DNA of 64,000 nucleotides from Clitoria ternatea (Eukaryota > Streptophyta > Magnoliopsida > Fabales > Fabaceae), in contig CM075674.1 of NCBI GenBank assembly GCA_037962975.1, positions 88,738,501 through 88,802,500 of the forward strand, in the 5' to 3' direction. Positions 25,635 through 38,477 of this stretch are shown piece after piece (position 1 is the first letter of the stretch; every line of letters begins with the position of its first letter). The notes under the pieces were generated by a model. The model was not told the origin of the DNA and did no database searches. It was given only the letters and a program-made list of their open reading frames with translations. The position numbers and the translations under genes were made by a program.

Positions 25635-27566
25635 TCAGCCATCCCTAGCTCGGGCAATCATTTCCCTCATTTTACAAATTTGTCCTCTGCAGTAATCTAA
25701 GAACGTTGCAATTTCTCTAGGAGTATTGACAGGGTTGGCCATTCCTTCCGCTTGTTTGATTAAAAACGGGAGATCTTCTAGAGTCCCGTTAGCCAGGTAC
25801 GCCAGCTTAGCAAAGCGATCCATCCATAAGTGAACTGTTTCATTTTGTTCAGCTTCCAAGAGGCGTATGGTCTCTTGACAATCTTGTTCAATGTTCATGG
25901 CGCGTTGTCGTTCCCTATTTATCTCTTGCTCGCAAGCCTTTACCACTTCATTGAGCTGTTGTTCCAATTTGTGGACTTGTGTCTGTAGGAGCTCTTTTTG
26001 CACCATGATATTCTGCTCATTTTCTTTTGATTGTGCCAGCATATCCTTCAGAAGATGTTTCTCAGCCAAGATGGTATCACTTTGCTTGTTTTTCATTTTT
26101 AGTTGAGAATTGGCCGCTTGAAGACATTGGTCTTATTTTATCATGTAGTCTTCATCAATCTTTCGTTTCTTCCTAATCTCTTCAACGGCTTGCTTGTTCT
26201 CCAGGTTCTCCCTTTTCTGAAGGGTGTATTCTTGCTGACATCTCAATAAGTCTTCCTCTAGCTTCTTGTTCTTGGCAGCTAACTCTTCTATTTTGGTCTT
26301 TAGCGCCTTGGTTGCTTCATCCTCCGCAACAAGTGATGGAGCAGGAGGATTTCCCTGGAGATGAGAGGGACTTCTGAAGGGTAATTTAACAATAGAGACC
26401 CTATTCAGGATCCACTCATAATATTCTTCTCTGACAGCATGGCTTCGGGCCCCCAGCTCTCTTCCCTTTCGGTGGACTTTCTTCCATGCATTCGCTATAT
26501 CCCGAATGACAAAGACATAACTTCCCTTCGAGTAATATGAGATGAAAGGAGTGAGAGACTCTTCATCAGGTGGTCCAAGCAAAGGATAAGCTAGCTGACG
26601 CTTGGCTATGATGGGATTATAGTTGATACATCCTTGCGTGCCGATAAGGGGAACATTTGGGTAGTTTCCACAGTGATGAACAATTGATTCAACTTCCAAC
26701 CATTGGGGATACCACCTAACTTTCTCAACTGTGAGCCCTATAAGGTGATTGGCCCACTCACGCCCACTTTTCACTGCTAATTGACATAGCTTCAGATCAG
26801 AAACCGGACATTCGGCCTTACAGACTTGGTGGAAAACATGCGATGTAAGCCATACATACAAAACAGGTAAACAACAAACAACCCTTTTTCCACCTTGTGT
26901 GTGGCAGAAATCCATGGTGCAGTACACGTTTGCCAATACAGCCATGACAGGATTCTCAAGCCTGTGCTTACGAGCTAGGAATACGGCAATAGCATCATAA
27001 TCCACATAATTATCAATGTTGGGGAACAAAACAACGCCATAGATGGTAATGGCTAGAGCGTCCATAAAGGCTTCCCAATCTTCCTTTTCTGCTAGGACCT
27101 GCATATGTTTCTCGAGAAATTCCCGAGTGAATCTGGGGATCTGATTTCTATTTAGTTGTGCATCCCTTAAGGTGTCGGGACGGATCTTCAGAACACGGGC
27201 GATGGAAGCAATAGTTGCATGATGGTCAAGATGACGATAAGGTATCTGTCCTTCCAAAGGCATCCCCAAGATTTGTTCAAATTCTTCAATAGATGGGGCC
27301 AACTGAAAGTCTCTAAATGTGAAACATCTGAGAGGTGGGTCATAGAATTGTGCTAAGGCAGTGATCGCCTCAGTTTTCACTTCCACTTCTAACAACTTCA
27401 GAATCCTTCCATACTTTCTCGTAAAAGCCATTTTCTGTGTCAGGTTTAATTTTCTCCCCATTGTTTGCAGACTACCCATGTCAATCTTCTTGGCCTTAAG
27501 GTGCAATACTTTCCTCAACTCGGTCACATTTGTGTTACAACTATCAGATCTCAAGTTAATTTCCAT
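25635..27566 (-). pseudogene. Extra ORF1 of E1 (Ogre-type, DUF7745-like)
   Basis: The ATG at 27566 opens 477 codons to a TAA at 26133-26135. The same frame continues to 25635, so the original product had about 643 residues. The first about 390 residues form a globular domain with W/F-rich segments, resembling the conserved protein encoded upstream of gag in Ogre elements (listed as DUF7745 or plant-mobile-domain-like; from memory). The rest is a charged coiled coil rich in Glu, Lys and Gln. Function unknown. It lies in sense orientation 240 bp before gag. Lys-TAA-Asp is compatible with CAA to TAA. Confidence 0.75.
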
Positions 27567-28649
27567 ATTGCTTAAAGGTACCCGCTAAGTTCCAAACAGC
27601 TTTCTGCAAGAGCAAAGAGAGAGAGAGAAAAAGAAATCAGTTTCTGTCATGTTTTGTGAACCACTACTTCTTTATTAATTTATCGGATAACACTTTCAGT
27701 TTGAGAAGTAGCGGTCGGCAAAACTCATGTGAAATTAAAGTCGCATGGGTTATGGATCTTCCCAACGTCATCAATATCTGCTTGAATAGAATTTTGTTTT
27801 CATTTTTGTTTTGACGATTGGGAAAATCTATAACCCAGGACCCATAAGTACACAAAAGAGAGGGAACTGCTTACTTGTTAAAGGATTACTATTTTTAGAA
27901 AGAAAAATGATTCACCCCTCTTTTGGAATAAAGTAACCCTTTGAACATGTAAGCAGTTCATCAATTTTGGATTTAAAGGGAAAGCGAGAATGAGATAAGG
28001 TATAGTAAAGCCTGCCCTTTTGTGCCTTAAGCCAGGTTTTTCTGAAAGTCTTTTCTGGGACCTATAGCTTATCTAACAGTGGATTTCTCACATTGGGTGG
28101 CTTCCGCTAGACTTCTAGGAGGTCACCAGAGCCAAGATCCTAATCATGACAGGGACGCAAACAGTGAGGAATTCACTAAGTGCGTATATCATGAGAGGTC
28201 GAACTCTGGTTGAGGTTCTCACGAATACCGGATAGGAAGTACATCCCATACGATTCCGTTACCAACCTCTCCTAACTTAAGCTTCATTTGGGGCCCGGGT
28301 ATAGGGCGCCTCTCATAGGTGTGTGCAAATAATTGTGAGTGTAGTGTGTGAAAGGGCAGTCCATACCTTATACCTTACCCATCCTGCACAAAGAACAAAC
28401 ACAGTGCAAATATACAAAGTTGTCTACCCTAGGGTTCAATGTTTGCAGAAAAGTAACATGGTCTCCTACCCTAGGGTTCAATAAACATGCAAAATATAGA
28501 CAACGAAACGAACAATAAGACGATTAAAACAAGAACAAACATTCACAACAATCAATAGTAAATAAGACAATGGGAAGAAATCCAAGCTAACAAAGGTTAT
28601 ATAAAAAGAACATGCGCTTTCAATCAAACTGGCCTGACTCTCTTAACAC
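27567..28649 (-). other. E1 5' leader between primer site and ORF1
   Basis: About 1.1 kb without a convincing gene. It has short poly-purine runs (27610-27640) and a repeated phrase CTACCCTAGGGTTCAAT at about 28425 and 28468. Long leaders are usual in Ogre elements and could carry packaging signals; none was recognised. Confidence 0.5.
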
Positions 28650-28667
28650 TCCCCAGCGGAGTCGCCA
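28650..28667 (-). promoter_or_regulatory. Primer-binding site of E1, tRNA-Arg type
   Basis: Minus-strand TGGCGACTCCGCTGGGGA lies two bases inside the 5' LTR. Ogre elements use a site of this type, described as complementary to a tRNA-Arg 3' end. It fixes E1 orientation. Confidence 0.85.
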
Positions 28668-28669
28668 TC

Positions 28670-30684
28670 TGTCGCAACCTGGATCGCGACGGCACGGCGA
28701 AAAAGAGAGGAAAAGTAGAATGAAACAGGGAGTCGCCACCAACGTTTTTATCGATAGGAAAAACATTGGGAAAAAACTGAGTTCAGTAAAGCACTGGTTT
28801 AAAAAAATGAAATCCAAGTTCGGGAGTCGGTTACGAGTAGGGAAGGTATTAGCACCCTACATCGCCTGTCAAAGACAGTACCAAGATTGAAAGCACAATA
28901 TAAATAGCCTTAAATAAAACATGGTTTCTTCCCTTTTACTCTTGTATTTTTTATTTAAAAAAAAGACAGAATTGAATGAGAGAACTGTACAAACATAGAA
29001 TGTCAAAGCGAGGTCAATGGAACGTTTCATCCGAATTAAACTCGACTTCGATATGAGACAGGGAGGGGAAGGAAATGCTAATAAGGCGTCATGCCTAAAT
29101 TAAACATTCTCTGATTAAAAAAACGGGGATAGGGAAGAGATAAGCGGGACGTCTCGTCCTAAGTATCCCTTCCCTATGAATCATGGCGAGGCTTGAGCAA
29201 AAACTAGGGGGAAATCAACAAGACGTCACGTCTAAATTGATTTTCACGGTAGCGATCCAAAAGAAGAACATTTATGAAAGAAACATAAAAGTAAGGAAAT
29301 AAATCAACAAAAAAAGGAAATAAGAAAGACGGGCCCGACAGGAGTTAAAGTCCTGCTCCTACATATTCTTGAATTATCAAGAAATCAGGGTTACGTAGTT
29401 CTGAGTATTATTATTTTTAGGAAGAAATCTGAGAGATGTTGATGGATGTCATTAGAGTGGAAGACTCATGCAAAGCGAAATTCTTCGCACGTGCACGAAT
29501 CCTAAGTGGGTTGTGTAGACGGGAGTGCTCCCGTACGACACTATTTTTTATAAAATCATTTATTTTTATTATATGTACTTGTTAGGGAAAAAGGATAAAA
29601 ATATTAACAGTGTAAACTATGGCATGCAGACGATCATAACCAACAAAAAGCGAACTCACGGGAAAGTAAAAGACTGAAAATAAAAAGAGATAAAGAACAG
29701 GATGGAACCGGTGTAATGGGTTCAGAACCGGTGTGGGGGGGGTCAAACGCAATGACGGTGTCTGACTGATTTCGGACTTGCACGCTGACAGGAGCAATAG
29801 ACCGGAGTCGGACCCAAACCTTGAAAACTGAAGGACACGACCGGTGTTATGAGAAGTTGATCCGAGGTGAGTTACTGGATGCTGCACAAAGACGATGTGG
29901 AGGAGCAATGAAGGCAGTAACAGGGCAAGGCAATGAAGAACCAGAACGGGGTGGATTTTGTGTGAAGACGGTGTGAGTACGGGGTAGGGTATATATTGGT
30001 GATTGGTGATTATGAAAAGTTATTGGTTTCCCAGTGGGGAAGAGTTTTAGAAGGTCTTCAAAGAAATCAGGGAGAGTTTTGAGAAAAGCTTCCTTGCCAA
30101 CCAGCCTCTCAAAAACGCCACCCCCATAGCTTCTTTGGCTGGGGCATTTATAGGGCCTTGAGGCCATGGGCTGAGGGTTTGGGACAGCTAGAATTCCCAC
30201 TCACCCATACGCGTAGTGGTGTGCAAGCCTAGCCATTAACTGTTCGTGGAGGACAGGATTTCAGCATGGCATTTTTTAATCGTCCACTTCCGCCCCCCCT
30301 GTCTGCCATTTTTAGGGAGTGCGATTCCAGGTCATCATGCACAAACTTCCGACCTCGTCTATCCGTTGTCAATTCTATGACATCGGTTAGCAAAGATATC
30401 GGTTGGACGGAGTCTTAAATTGATCCGATGTTGTATCTTAAGAACCTTTACCTATGTCTAACATCGGTTGAGCCTTTCAATGTAATCACAGGGGCGGTGT
30501 TCTTTCTCCTAGTCCGGGTCCACTACCAGCCGGTGTGCCTATTTTGATCTGATCCCTTTCCTTGGGGCCGGACTGACCTGTTACTCCTCACGACATCGGT
30601 GCGGTGTTAATTTAGGCCTTGTCCGGTGTTGCCAGCATGTCCGGTGTTATAACAATTTAGGCCGGACCGAAAGAGGTGTTCACA
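28670..30684 (-). repeat. 5' LTR of E1
   Basis: Partner of 10611-12625. On the minus strand U3 begins TGTGAACACC at 30684. TATAAATG at 30152-30145 (same in the other LTR at 12093-12086) is a candidate core promoter, which would start transcription near 30115. Identity to the partner is about 98% by hand count, mostly transitions, so the insertion is fairly young. Confidence 0.95.
30145..30152 (-). promoter_or_regulatory. TATA box in the E1 5' LTR
   Basis: Minus-strand CCCTATAAATGCCCC is identical in both LTRs and lies about 530 bp into the LTR. It is the best core-promoter candidate for the genomic transcript. Confidence 0.55.
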
Positions 30685-30689
30685 CATGG

Positions 30690-31000
30690 TACCCAGACTT
30701 AGGTGGTACAAATCACGTCACTAATAATACAAAGGACTTGTTCGATGTAGTACCTTTCAGAGCTCAGATCAAGTCCTAATGAGCAATGGACAATGTTTTC
30801 CCATCAAATCCATTGGCAAATCACTATTTCACCTCACCCACTATACTTTACAAATCATTGCACTTGAAAAATATACTACTAATTCCTAACATGAGTAAAA
30901 ACCTTGTTAGTGTTAGCCAGTTTAGGCATGACAATAACGTGTGTTTTTTAATGTCACTCTATTCACTCCAAGCTAAAAAAACCAAAATCATATAAATCAC
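30690..31000 (+). pseudogene. Copia protease and GAG-pre-integrase fragment, right half
   Basis: Immediately after the E1 target duplication the plus strand encodes W-Y-P-D-L-G-G-T-N-H-V-T, a copia protease active site (normally D-S/T-G). Two stops follow, then L-I-P-N-M-S-K-N-L-V-S-V-S-Q-F, the GAG-pre-integrase signature. It joins 10605 across E1. The open stretch 30786-30995 is this fragment. Confidence 0.75.
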
Positions 31001-31336
31001 ATTCAATATATATGAATAATATAATTTCGATATTAATAATAATATTCATAAAATAAAAAAATTTAAAATTATACTAACTATTATTAAGTTATATTAACTA
31101 TTATATATATAGTAATATTTTGAGTTTTCTTCTGCTTGTAGAGCGTCCTATAGGCCTACACAATACTCCACACTTAGTTACCAATAAGACCTAGTTATGG
31201 TTGACATATTGAGTGAATTATTTGATCTCGGTCAAACTTGGGGAGACGTTAAGATGTTCAGTCTACAACGATGAAGAAAATGACATCGTGGAGAGGGTGG
31301 ATTTGGGCCTTAGCATGAAGGAATATATTGAGTAGT
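31001..31336. other. A+T-rich interval without recognised feature
   Basis: Highly A+T-rich up to 31120, then mixed sequence. No ORF, repeat border or RNA gene is recognisable. Confidence 0.4.
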
Positions 31337-32620
31337 TGTAACATCCTCATTTTTATTAATTAGGATACATTAGGATATTTTAGGGAATTAAGTGGAAACT
31401 ACAATTAAAATTCGTTGGCTCGTAATTAATCAAATTAATTATTAAAGAGTTGTTAAATTAAGTTCTATGGCATGACTATTAAATCGAGGAATCAATTAGG
31501 TTAATTTCCTTTTCCATTTTCACTCTCTTTTTTCCACAATCATTAACTCACTACACTTATTTTCTTTCTCTGAAACCCTAGCTCCATTTCTTCTTAACCC
31601 TCACGACACCACATCACCCCTCCCCTCTCTCTATTTTTTTCTTTATTTCTTATTTTTCCACCACCGCGTATATATATATATACACATACACACACATACA
31701 TACATACATACATATTCATATCACCACCAACACGCCATTTCTTCCTCTTATGCATGTCTCTCTCATTTCTTCTTCTTCGCCACCCTTTTTCTCCACTGTC
31801 CTCTCCCTCTTCCTGCATAACCATCATGCTTCCCTCTCCTTTATATATAATCTTTCATTCTCATCATCAAAGCCAAGCTTCTCCAATCTCCCTCTCTAAG
31901 TCGAGATCCCATCACTACCACCGTCTCATTCTTCAAGCCACCACTAGCACCACGTCTTCCCCTCCTTCCACCACCAAGCTCGAGCCTCTCTTTTCCCCTC
32001 TTCTTTTTGAATCACTCACATACGTAGTTGGCTGTGCCACAAAACTCAGAGGTTTGTCGAAGGTTAACTAAACATTTGATCGGAAGCCAAAACGAGGATT
32101 CTCAGTCGCTGATCGATGCGGAATCAATGTTGGTAACTTAAACTCTCTCTTTCCCTTACATGCATGATCACTTTTGCATGCATGACCATTTCTTCCCTTT
32201 TGAAGCATAAGTGAATATATGATTTTTTTAGATTTTGATCATCTTGCATGAGACACTTCTGATCTATTTTTGGGAAAATCATCAACATAAAAGTTATTCT
32301 TGTTTCTTTCCTTTATACAACAAGCTATAGAACGCCTAAATACGATGTCTAGAGTGAAATGTATGCCCTAAACACTGAGCACTTCCCTGGCTAGAAATTG
32401 GTTACGAGTAGTGACCTTATTTTGAAATTTGGGGTTTTTTTGGCCTAGAATTGGATTTTGGTGTCTTCATGAAAGTTATAGTAAATTTTGTTACAAAATT
32501 TTCAAACCAAGATCACTAAAATCGGACACCTGTAGCTTACGTTGTGATTAAAAACCTGAAGCATGCACATGTTACCCTTTTCGACCACATGCGTGATTTT
32601 CTTTTACGTTGCATGTAATG

Positions 32621-33755
32621 TTTTTGACGTTTCCCTTTCTTTTCTCTAGCTTGTTCATGTACAGCCGAAAAGGTGTCAGTAGGATTTTAGAGCTCCGGGG
32701 TAGTTTCGACACCCCTTCAACTAGTTTCGTAACCCTAAGTAAGTTTGATTCCTATAGAAACTCTATCAATTTTACGTTCGAACCTCAATTTTAATATTTT
32801 AGTGAGTTATGGGTTACGAGGATATCTTTGTTAATTTTTTAGAATACTTTAAATATAGGATATTGACATTCGAAGTTGAGTTAGAAGTCAACACTTTATT
32901 TTAGAAAGCTGGATAACGTCCAAAGGTATATGTTAACGTACGAGGGGGTTTATCACTAGAGTAATGAGAAGTGATTTTAATTTTGGGGCAGGTTTTAAAA
33001 TTAAAAAGTTTATTTTGAATATCAACGCTTAGAAAATCTTGATTATTTTGCATATATATATATATATAATTCATTATGTGTTATTGAGACTGGCCCATAA
33101 GGGTATTGATGATATTGTGATAATTGGATTGTTTTTGACATTCCCCTTTCTTTTCTCTACTTGTTCGTGTATGACCGAAAAGGCGTTGGTAGGATTTCAG
33201 AGCTCCGAGGTAGTTTCGACACCCCCTCAACTAGTTTTGTAACCCTAAGCAAGTTTGACTCCTATAGAAACTCTATCGATTTTACATTCGAACCTCGATT
33301 TTAATATTTTAGTGATTTATGGGTTACAAGGATATTTTTGTAAATTTTTTAGAATACTTTAAATATAGGTATTGACATTTGAAGCTAAGTCAGAAGTTGA
33401 CACTTTATTTTAGAAAGCTGGATAACGTCCAAAGGTACATGTTAACATACGAGGGAGTTTATCACTTGAGTAACGAGTAGTGATTTTAATTTTGGGGCAG
33501 GTTTTAAAATTAAAAAGTTTATTTTGAATATCAATGCTTAGAAAATATTAATTATTTTGCATATATTTATATATATAGTTTTTAATTATGTTATGAAGTG
33601 TGGTTTTTGAATGGAAGCCTATTGCTTTGTAAATATTGATAATACCATGTGAATTTAATTGGTTAAGTGTCATTGAATATATATATAGTTCATTATGTGT
33701 TGTTGAGACTGGCCCATGAGGGTATTGATGATATTGTGATAATTGGATTGTTATT
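32621..33755 (+). repeat. Tandem duplication of about 511 bp
   Basis: Copy 1 (32621-33131) and copy 2 (33132-33755) begin with TTTTTGAC and a CTTTCTTTTCTCTA phrase and share GATAACGTCCAAAGGTA and GACTGGCCCAT. Copy 2 has about 110 bp extra near 33575-33690. Copies differ by scattered substitutions, so the event is not recent. Confidence 0.8.
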
Positions 33756-34014
33756 GATTACGCCCTGTGGCGGCGTTATATGTTTATTGAAACCTGTATG
33801 GTATTATGAATATGTTGATTGATTATGTTGTTTTGGTATTGATGGCTTCAGTTGATTAAATTGATAAATAATACAATGATGATTGAAGATTTGGAATTAT
33901 ATTGAGGTTAATAGAGTTAGGCTATGATGTTGGATGGTTATATATGTGATATGATTCACATCCATGCATTTTGCATTATCATGACATCATATGCATTGAT
34001 AAAATGCTAGGATT

Positions 34015-34245
34015 CACTCAACACTACGATTTGCCGTTTGAGACTGTTGATTATAGCACTATGATTTACTGTGTAGTTTTCATGAGGCTGCCGATTATAA
34101 CACTACAATTTGTTATGCAGTCCTCAAGATACCACCGATTATAGCACTATGATTTTGTTTGGTTACCTGGATATCCACCACTTTATAGCACTACGATTTG
34201 TTGTGTGGATTATCCTTTGGCCCTATGATTTACCTTGTTGTGAAG
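34015..34245 (+). repeat. Degenerate short repeats around ATAGCACTAYGATTTG
   Basis: Five or so copies of a unit with (A/T)TATAGCACTA(C/T)GATTT occur about every 45-60 bp. This is internal to the probable LTR. Confidence 0.6.
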
Positions 34246-34606
34246 TCGGATTCACATTGTATGTTTTTATACATTTGAAAAGAATGTGATTCTTAACATC
34301 CATGACATTCAGATATTGCATTTGTGAGTATTAGAGTTTTGACGTATAATTAGTTGATGGAACTGTGGAGGTATTATGGTAATGTTTGTTATTGAAATGA
34401 TGAATTGATAATTAGTATGTATATTTGGTATTGTATGGAATTGAATTGATGATTGACTTATGACTCTGATGATTTCTTTGTCATTGTGCTATGATTTTGA
34501 TATCTTGTAATGTATATAACCCGATGGGTAAATTTTCTTTATGTGTAAGATTGTTATTTACTACTTAGAGTGGTACTCACCCCTCAACTTTCATCTTAGT
34601 GAGTTT

Positions 34607-37034
34607 TCAGGGTGACAATGCCGCTTGGTAAACTCGAAGGTGAAGAAATGCAATGCCAAAGTGAAAGATTTGTAAATTAATTATCTTGTGGTGTTGTTTA
34701 AGTTGAATGTATAGAGTCAACATATAAAGATTATCACAAAGAACCTCATGTCCAACAACAGAAGATTCAAAATAGATGTCCAATTTTCCATTGCCAAACA
34801 CCAAAGAATAACCATAATTATCCAAGACAAAAACAAAGATCAATTTTCTACATATAGAGGGAACATAAATAGTGTCTTTCAAAAGCAAAACATGACCAGA
34901 GGAAAAACTTAAAAAAATAACTCCTATATCTTTAATAGGAACTCTAGCTCCATCTCCTACTACGATCTTTGATTCAGAATCACCCACTCCTGCAAAGAAT
35001 TCACCACATGAATAGTTGCACCTGAATCAAACCACCAAGTATTATGAGGAACATCAACAATATTAGATTCAAAATAAGCTAGAGAAAGAGGTGTACTGTA
35101 ACGCCCCGGCCACTTTTCAGGAATGAACGACTCTCCCCACAGATCAACACGAGACCTTTCCAATGTGCTTTTGTCCTCACTCACACACTTCCTGAGAACT
35201 TCCCAAGAGGTCACCCATCCCAGAATTACTCCAAGTTAAGCACGCTTAACTTTGGAGTCCTTATGTGATAGGCCACCGAAAAGGCCAATGCATTTGTTGG
35301 TATAGGTAGTACGAATTCATTTCTTTAAGCTATCCTCGACTGTATAGTCCCATACCTATACAGTCTTTGGATCCCTCTCATTCTGGTATGTATTCGGTTC
35401 GTTCATGTGTCCCTCCCACTGAAAGCCTGCCAGGAGCCGCTCCTTGTCCGTGCCTATACACCGGCGATCACTCCCCGCCCTCAAAAGCGCTAGGATGTCA
35501 CATGCACGAATTAAATGAATTCACCACTCGGATATCTACTCCCCTTGGAAACTATTCACTTAGAAACATAATCATTCAAAATCCCTCTTTCTCTACCCAG
35601 AAGTGCTTTTCCTGGAGAAAGGCTCACTCGATATATCTTAATCGGTACCATTCCACTCGTAAAGTGTTGTACTCCACTCAGAGATATCCCACTCAGGAAT
35701 TCACTATTTAGAAATATCTTAGCCCGAGTACTCATTCGAAATCAGCTTTTCTTCACCCAAAAGTACTTCTCTCAGACATGATTCACTCGGAAATTCTCCA
35801 CTCAGTGTACCTTAGCAGGAACTCAATTCATCAAATTTCCTTTTTAGGTCATCTCTTCTCCCAAAATCTCAGTAATTCATACCGACTGCCACATTACAAT
35901 ATTTACTTTTCTATACTCATCATTCGTCGGTTACCAAATCTCATCTCCATTTACTCCTTATCTCTAATCATTCACTGACTTCAGAGATACAAATCTTATA
36001 CTTCTCTTCTCTAAATCCGATCATTCAAGATTGGCTAAAACACATCTGTCTCCTCGACTTCACACGACCTCAACCACTAGTGCAACTACCTGAGGTGATC
36101 AGTCTCAAGAGTTCAACACTTCGTAGTTAATCCAAGTGAAAGATGACCGAGTGAGAGAATGATTTCCAAGTGAACCCTAACTGTTTCTTTCTTCTGCTAT
36201 TTCTAAACAACTATTTTATTAATGGTATTATGGATCGGTTTTAGTCGGAATTTGTTAGTTTAAGTGTGATTTTACTACTTTAAATATACTTAAGAAAAGT
36301 AAATATTTTTATATTAAGACCGAGTGGATGATTTTATTAAAATCGAAAAATCTATTGTGAAAAATAAGAAAATTGATGAGGGTCGTCACATGTACCTTCT
36401 CTCTAATTCTTTTTTTTAGGATATAGCAATCCTTCAACACATGCCCAAACTTCTTGCAATACTTGCATTCTCCTTTGAAAAATTTTCTGTTTAGACCAAG
36501 GTTAGGTTAGGAACCATTTTCTTTGTTTTATTGTCATTATGATTTTTATGAATAGATTTGGACCTTAAAGTGGAATCAACAAACTTATTCTTGTGAGGTT
36601 TCTCAGTAAACTGAACAACTCCAAACTTTCCTTTTTTCATAGTCTCCTCCTCCTGAGTGACAATGGCAATAGTTTGATCAATAGTCTGCTCATGATTTTG
36701 AGTATTATAAGAAGTCCTTAAAACATCAAACTCAGAAGGAAGTGATTCTAGAATTTTCCAAATCAAGTAACTGGCATCAATCTCAAGCTTCACCCCTCCT
36801 CAGTTTATTGCGATAATGCACAAATTTCAGCATGTGCTCACGAACTCCGCTAACACTATTATACCTAGCTCTATCAAAGAGTGAGGAATAATGACTCTTC
36901 TCAGCTTTGTCAAAAGTCTTAAACTTTTCTCCAATGGATGTCAGGAAGGTTGCAACATTGTAATACTCTGTCTGATTGACTTCTCCATGGTGAACTTTAT
37001 CAGCATTAAACATACTTGATTTGAGTGATCTCAT
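34607..37034 (-). pseudogene. Copia gag-protease remnant, split by a solo LTR
   Basis: Minus-strand order: gag (37034-36491, UBN2-type, with a frameshift near 36790), zinc knuckle C-X2-C-X4-H-X4-C at 36467-36426, then the solo LTR, then protease W-W-F-D-S-G-A-T-I-H-V-V (about 35040-35000) and GAG-pre-integrase ending near 34700. The knuckle and protease flank the LTR exactly as expected for one interrupted copia element. No RT or integrase follows; the element stops against the LTR-like block at 34606. Confidence 0.8.
35097..36390 (+). mobile_element. Solo LTR of a gypsy element
   Basis: The 1,294-bp block starts TGTAACGCCCCGG and ends GGGTCGTCACA, flanked by the 5-bp duplication TGTAC (35092-35096 and 36391-36395). 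No internal domain is present, so an unequal exchange between two LTRs removed the body. Its end motif and CACTCGGAAA-type repeats relate it to the LTR at 1915-4552. Confidence 0.9.
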
Positions 37035-37299
37035 TTCACACGATAAGCCTTTTGATCAGTAGTTGACTCATCAGTAAGGGCGGGTGGCTCATTTTCCATT
37101 AAATAATTTAACACGTATCATGAATGCTAATATTAGTTGTAGAATTTAGTTTCCCATAATTTTTTTCCCACCGCGTTTCAGTTTCTACAACTATTTTCTG
37201 CAATGGTGATGTGTTTTTTTTTGCTTAAGTATGTGCCCCATGAATTATAAACGTTATATTAATATAATAGTATAACCGGTAGTGGTCATGTTCTTTATT

Positions 37300-37300
37300 C

Positions 37301-37369
<69 letters not shown>

Positions 37370-37370
37370 T
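37300..37370. repeat. (ATT)n microsatellite
   Basis: About 23 perfect TTA units in a row. Confidence 0.95.
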
Positions 37371-37506
37371 TCATAACTAAAAAGCGTTGAATTCAGTGTT
37401 AATATTTGTTGGCATTAATTTTGAATTCAGTGTTAATCTGTTAAGATATCATATATATGCCATGGCGTGTGCCGTTGTGCCATTATATATGTATATATAT
37501 GTATAT

Positions 37507-37694
37507 CTTATGTGAGAGTGAGAGCAATGAATCTAAACCGTGCAACCATACAATAAATGGTTGAGATTAATTATACGAGTTTTTAAAAAAGCCATGTGAC
37601 CTTTTAAGTGATCATGCGACTTTGAAAGCTTTTAATCTCAATCATTCATTGTATTGTTATACAGCCAGATTCACTCATCTTACTCTCACATAAG
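37507..37694. mobile_element. Fold-back MITE, 188 bp
   Basis: The ends CTTATGTGAGAGT and ACTCTCACATAAG are inverted repeats. The match continues inward through most of the unit with mismatches (GTTGAGATTAA versus TTAATCTCAA). The whole unit can fold on itself. The target duplication is unclear, so the superfamily is not assigned. Confidence 0.65.
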
Positions 37695-37782
37695 AAACCT
37701 TTTCTCATCAGATACATCCCCTATATATATAGCAATTGGCAGCTATTGAAAATTTTTAGATTCTTGCCATATGTATTTGATG

Positions 37783-37785
<3 letters not shown>

Positions 37786-37827
<42 letters not shown>
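37786..37827. repeat. (AT)n microsatellite
   Basis: About 21 uninterrupted TA units. Confidence 0.95.
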
Positions 37828-37830
<3 letters not shown>

Positions 37831-38477
37831 CTTGGCATATACTAGATTTTTAGCAGTGTCAATCTGCAATTAGGGAAAATAATTTTATTGCTATAGCATT
37901 GTTAGTATGACGCGGAACTTTGGGCAAAACATTGGCATATGAATTGATATTATATACATATAATATTATTTAATATTATACGACAATATATAGTTTTTTT
38001 ATGACATTACATATGTTAAGTATATATATTTATAATTAATGTATATTTATTATGTATACAACAACTACAGTAATATTGTTTACAAATTTTGAATTATTCT
38101 GTACAAATGTCATCCTACTTATCGTGAGACCATTTATACAGGACTTATGAAAATAAAATAAAATAAAATGTATATATATATATATACTATATTGCATTAA
38201 TAATAATTATGTTCTATCAATGTGTTGTTGTTAATATGATTTGTTGAATACCATGCATTTGTGTTTTTTTATGTCAATTTTGTACTGAAACCCTATCGGT
38301 GTTGGATTTGGTGACATGAAATTTATGCATTATGTTCTTTTGTGAATATTTCATATTTATTATAATTTGGGACCCTTATGCGAGATTATAATTAATAAGA
38401 AATTTTATGATGGGCACACTGTATTTTGCATGATCTAATTATGCATATTGATTATTTTTTGTATATCAATACCAATG

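Larger units (their letters stand above)
10611..30684 (-). mobile_element. E1: complete Ogre/Tat-lineage Ty3/gypsy retrotransposon
   Basis: Two 2,015-bp LTRs bound a 20,074-bp element with a 5-bp target duplication CATGG (10606-10610 and 30685-30689). Minus-strand order is 5' LTR, tRNA-Arg-type primer site, extra ORF1, gag-pro, intron, RT-RNase H-integrase, tandem repeats, polypurine tract and 3' LTR. A spliced eORF lies on the plus strand between pol and the 3' LTR. ORF1, the intron, the primer site and the size fit Ogre; the antisense eORF is a Tat-lineage trait. Single in-frame stops in ORF1, gag and integrase make this copy non-autonomous. It sits inside a plus-strand copia protease. Confidence 0.95.
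31337..34606 (+). repeat. Probable LTR of a Tekay-like gypsy element, truncated
   Basis: It begins TGTAACATCCTCAT, like the LTR start at 4552 on the other strand. It contains a pyrimidine-rich leader-like part (31500-32010), an internal 0.5-kb duplication and degenerate short repeats, all usual for long gypsy LTRs. The right end abuts a minus-strand copia remnant without a clean CA end, and no primer site or gag follows. A decayed host 5' region is the alternative. The ORF 31754-32071 is low-complexity and not supported. Confidence 0.4.

Noticed and set aside
31754..32071. Ser/Pro-rich plus ORF
   Set aside because: Pyrimidine-rich low-complexity DNA in a probable LTR; no domain and no splice support.
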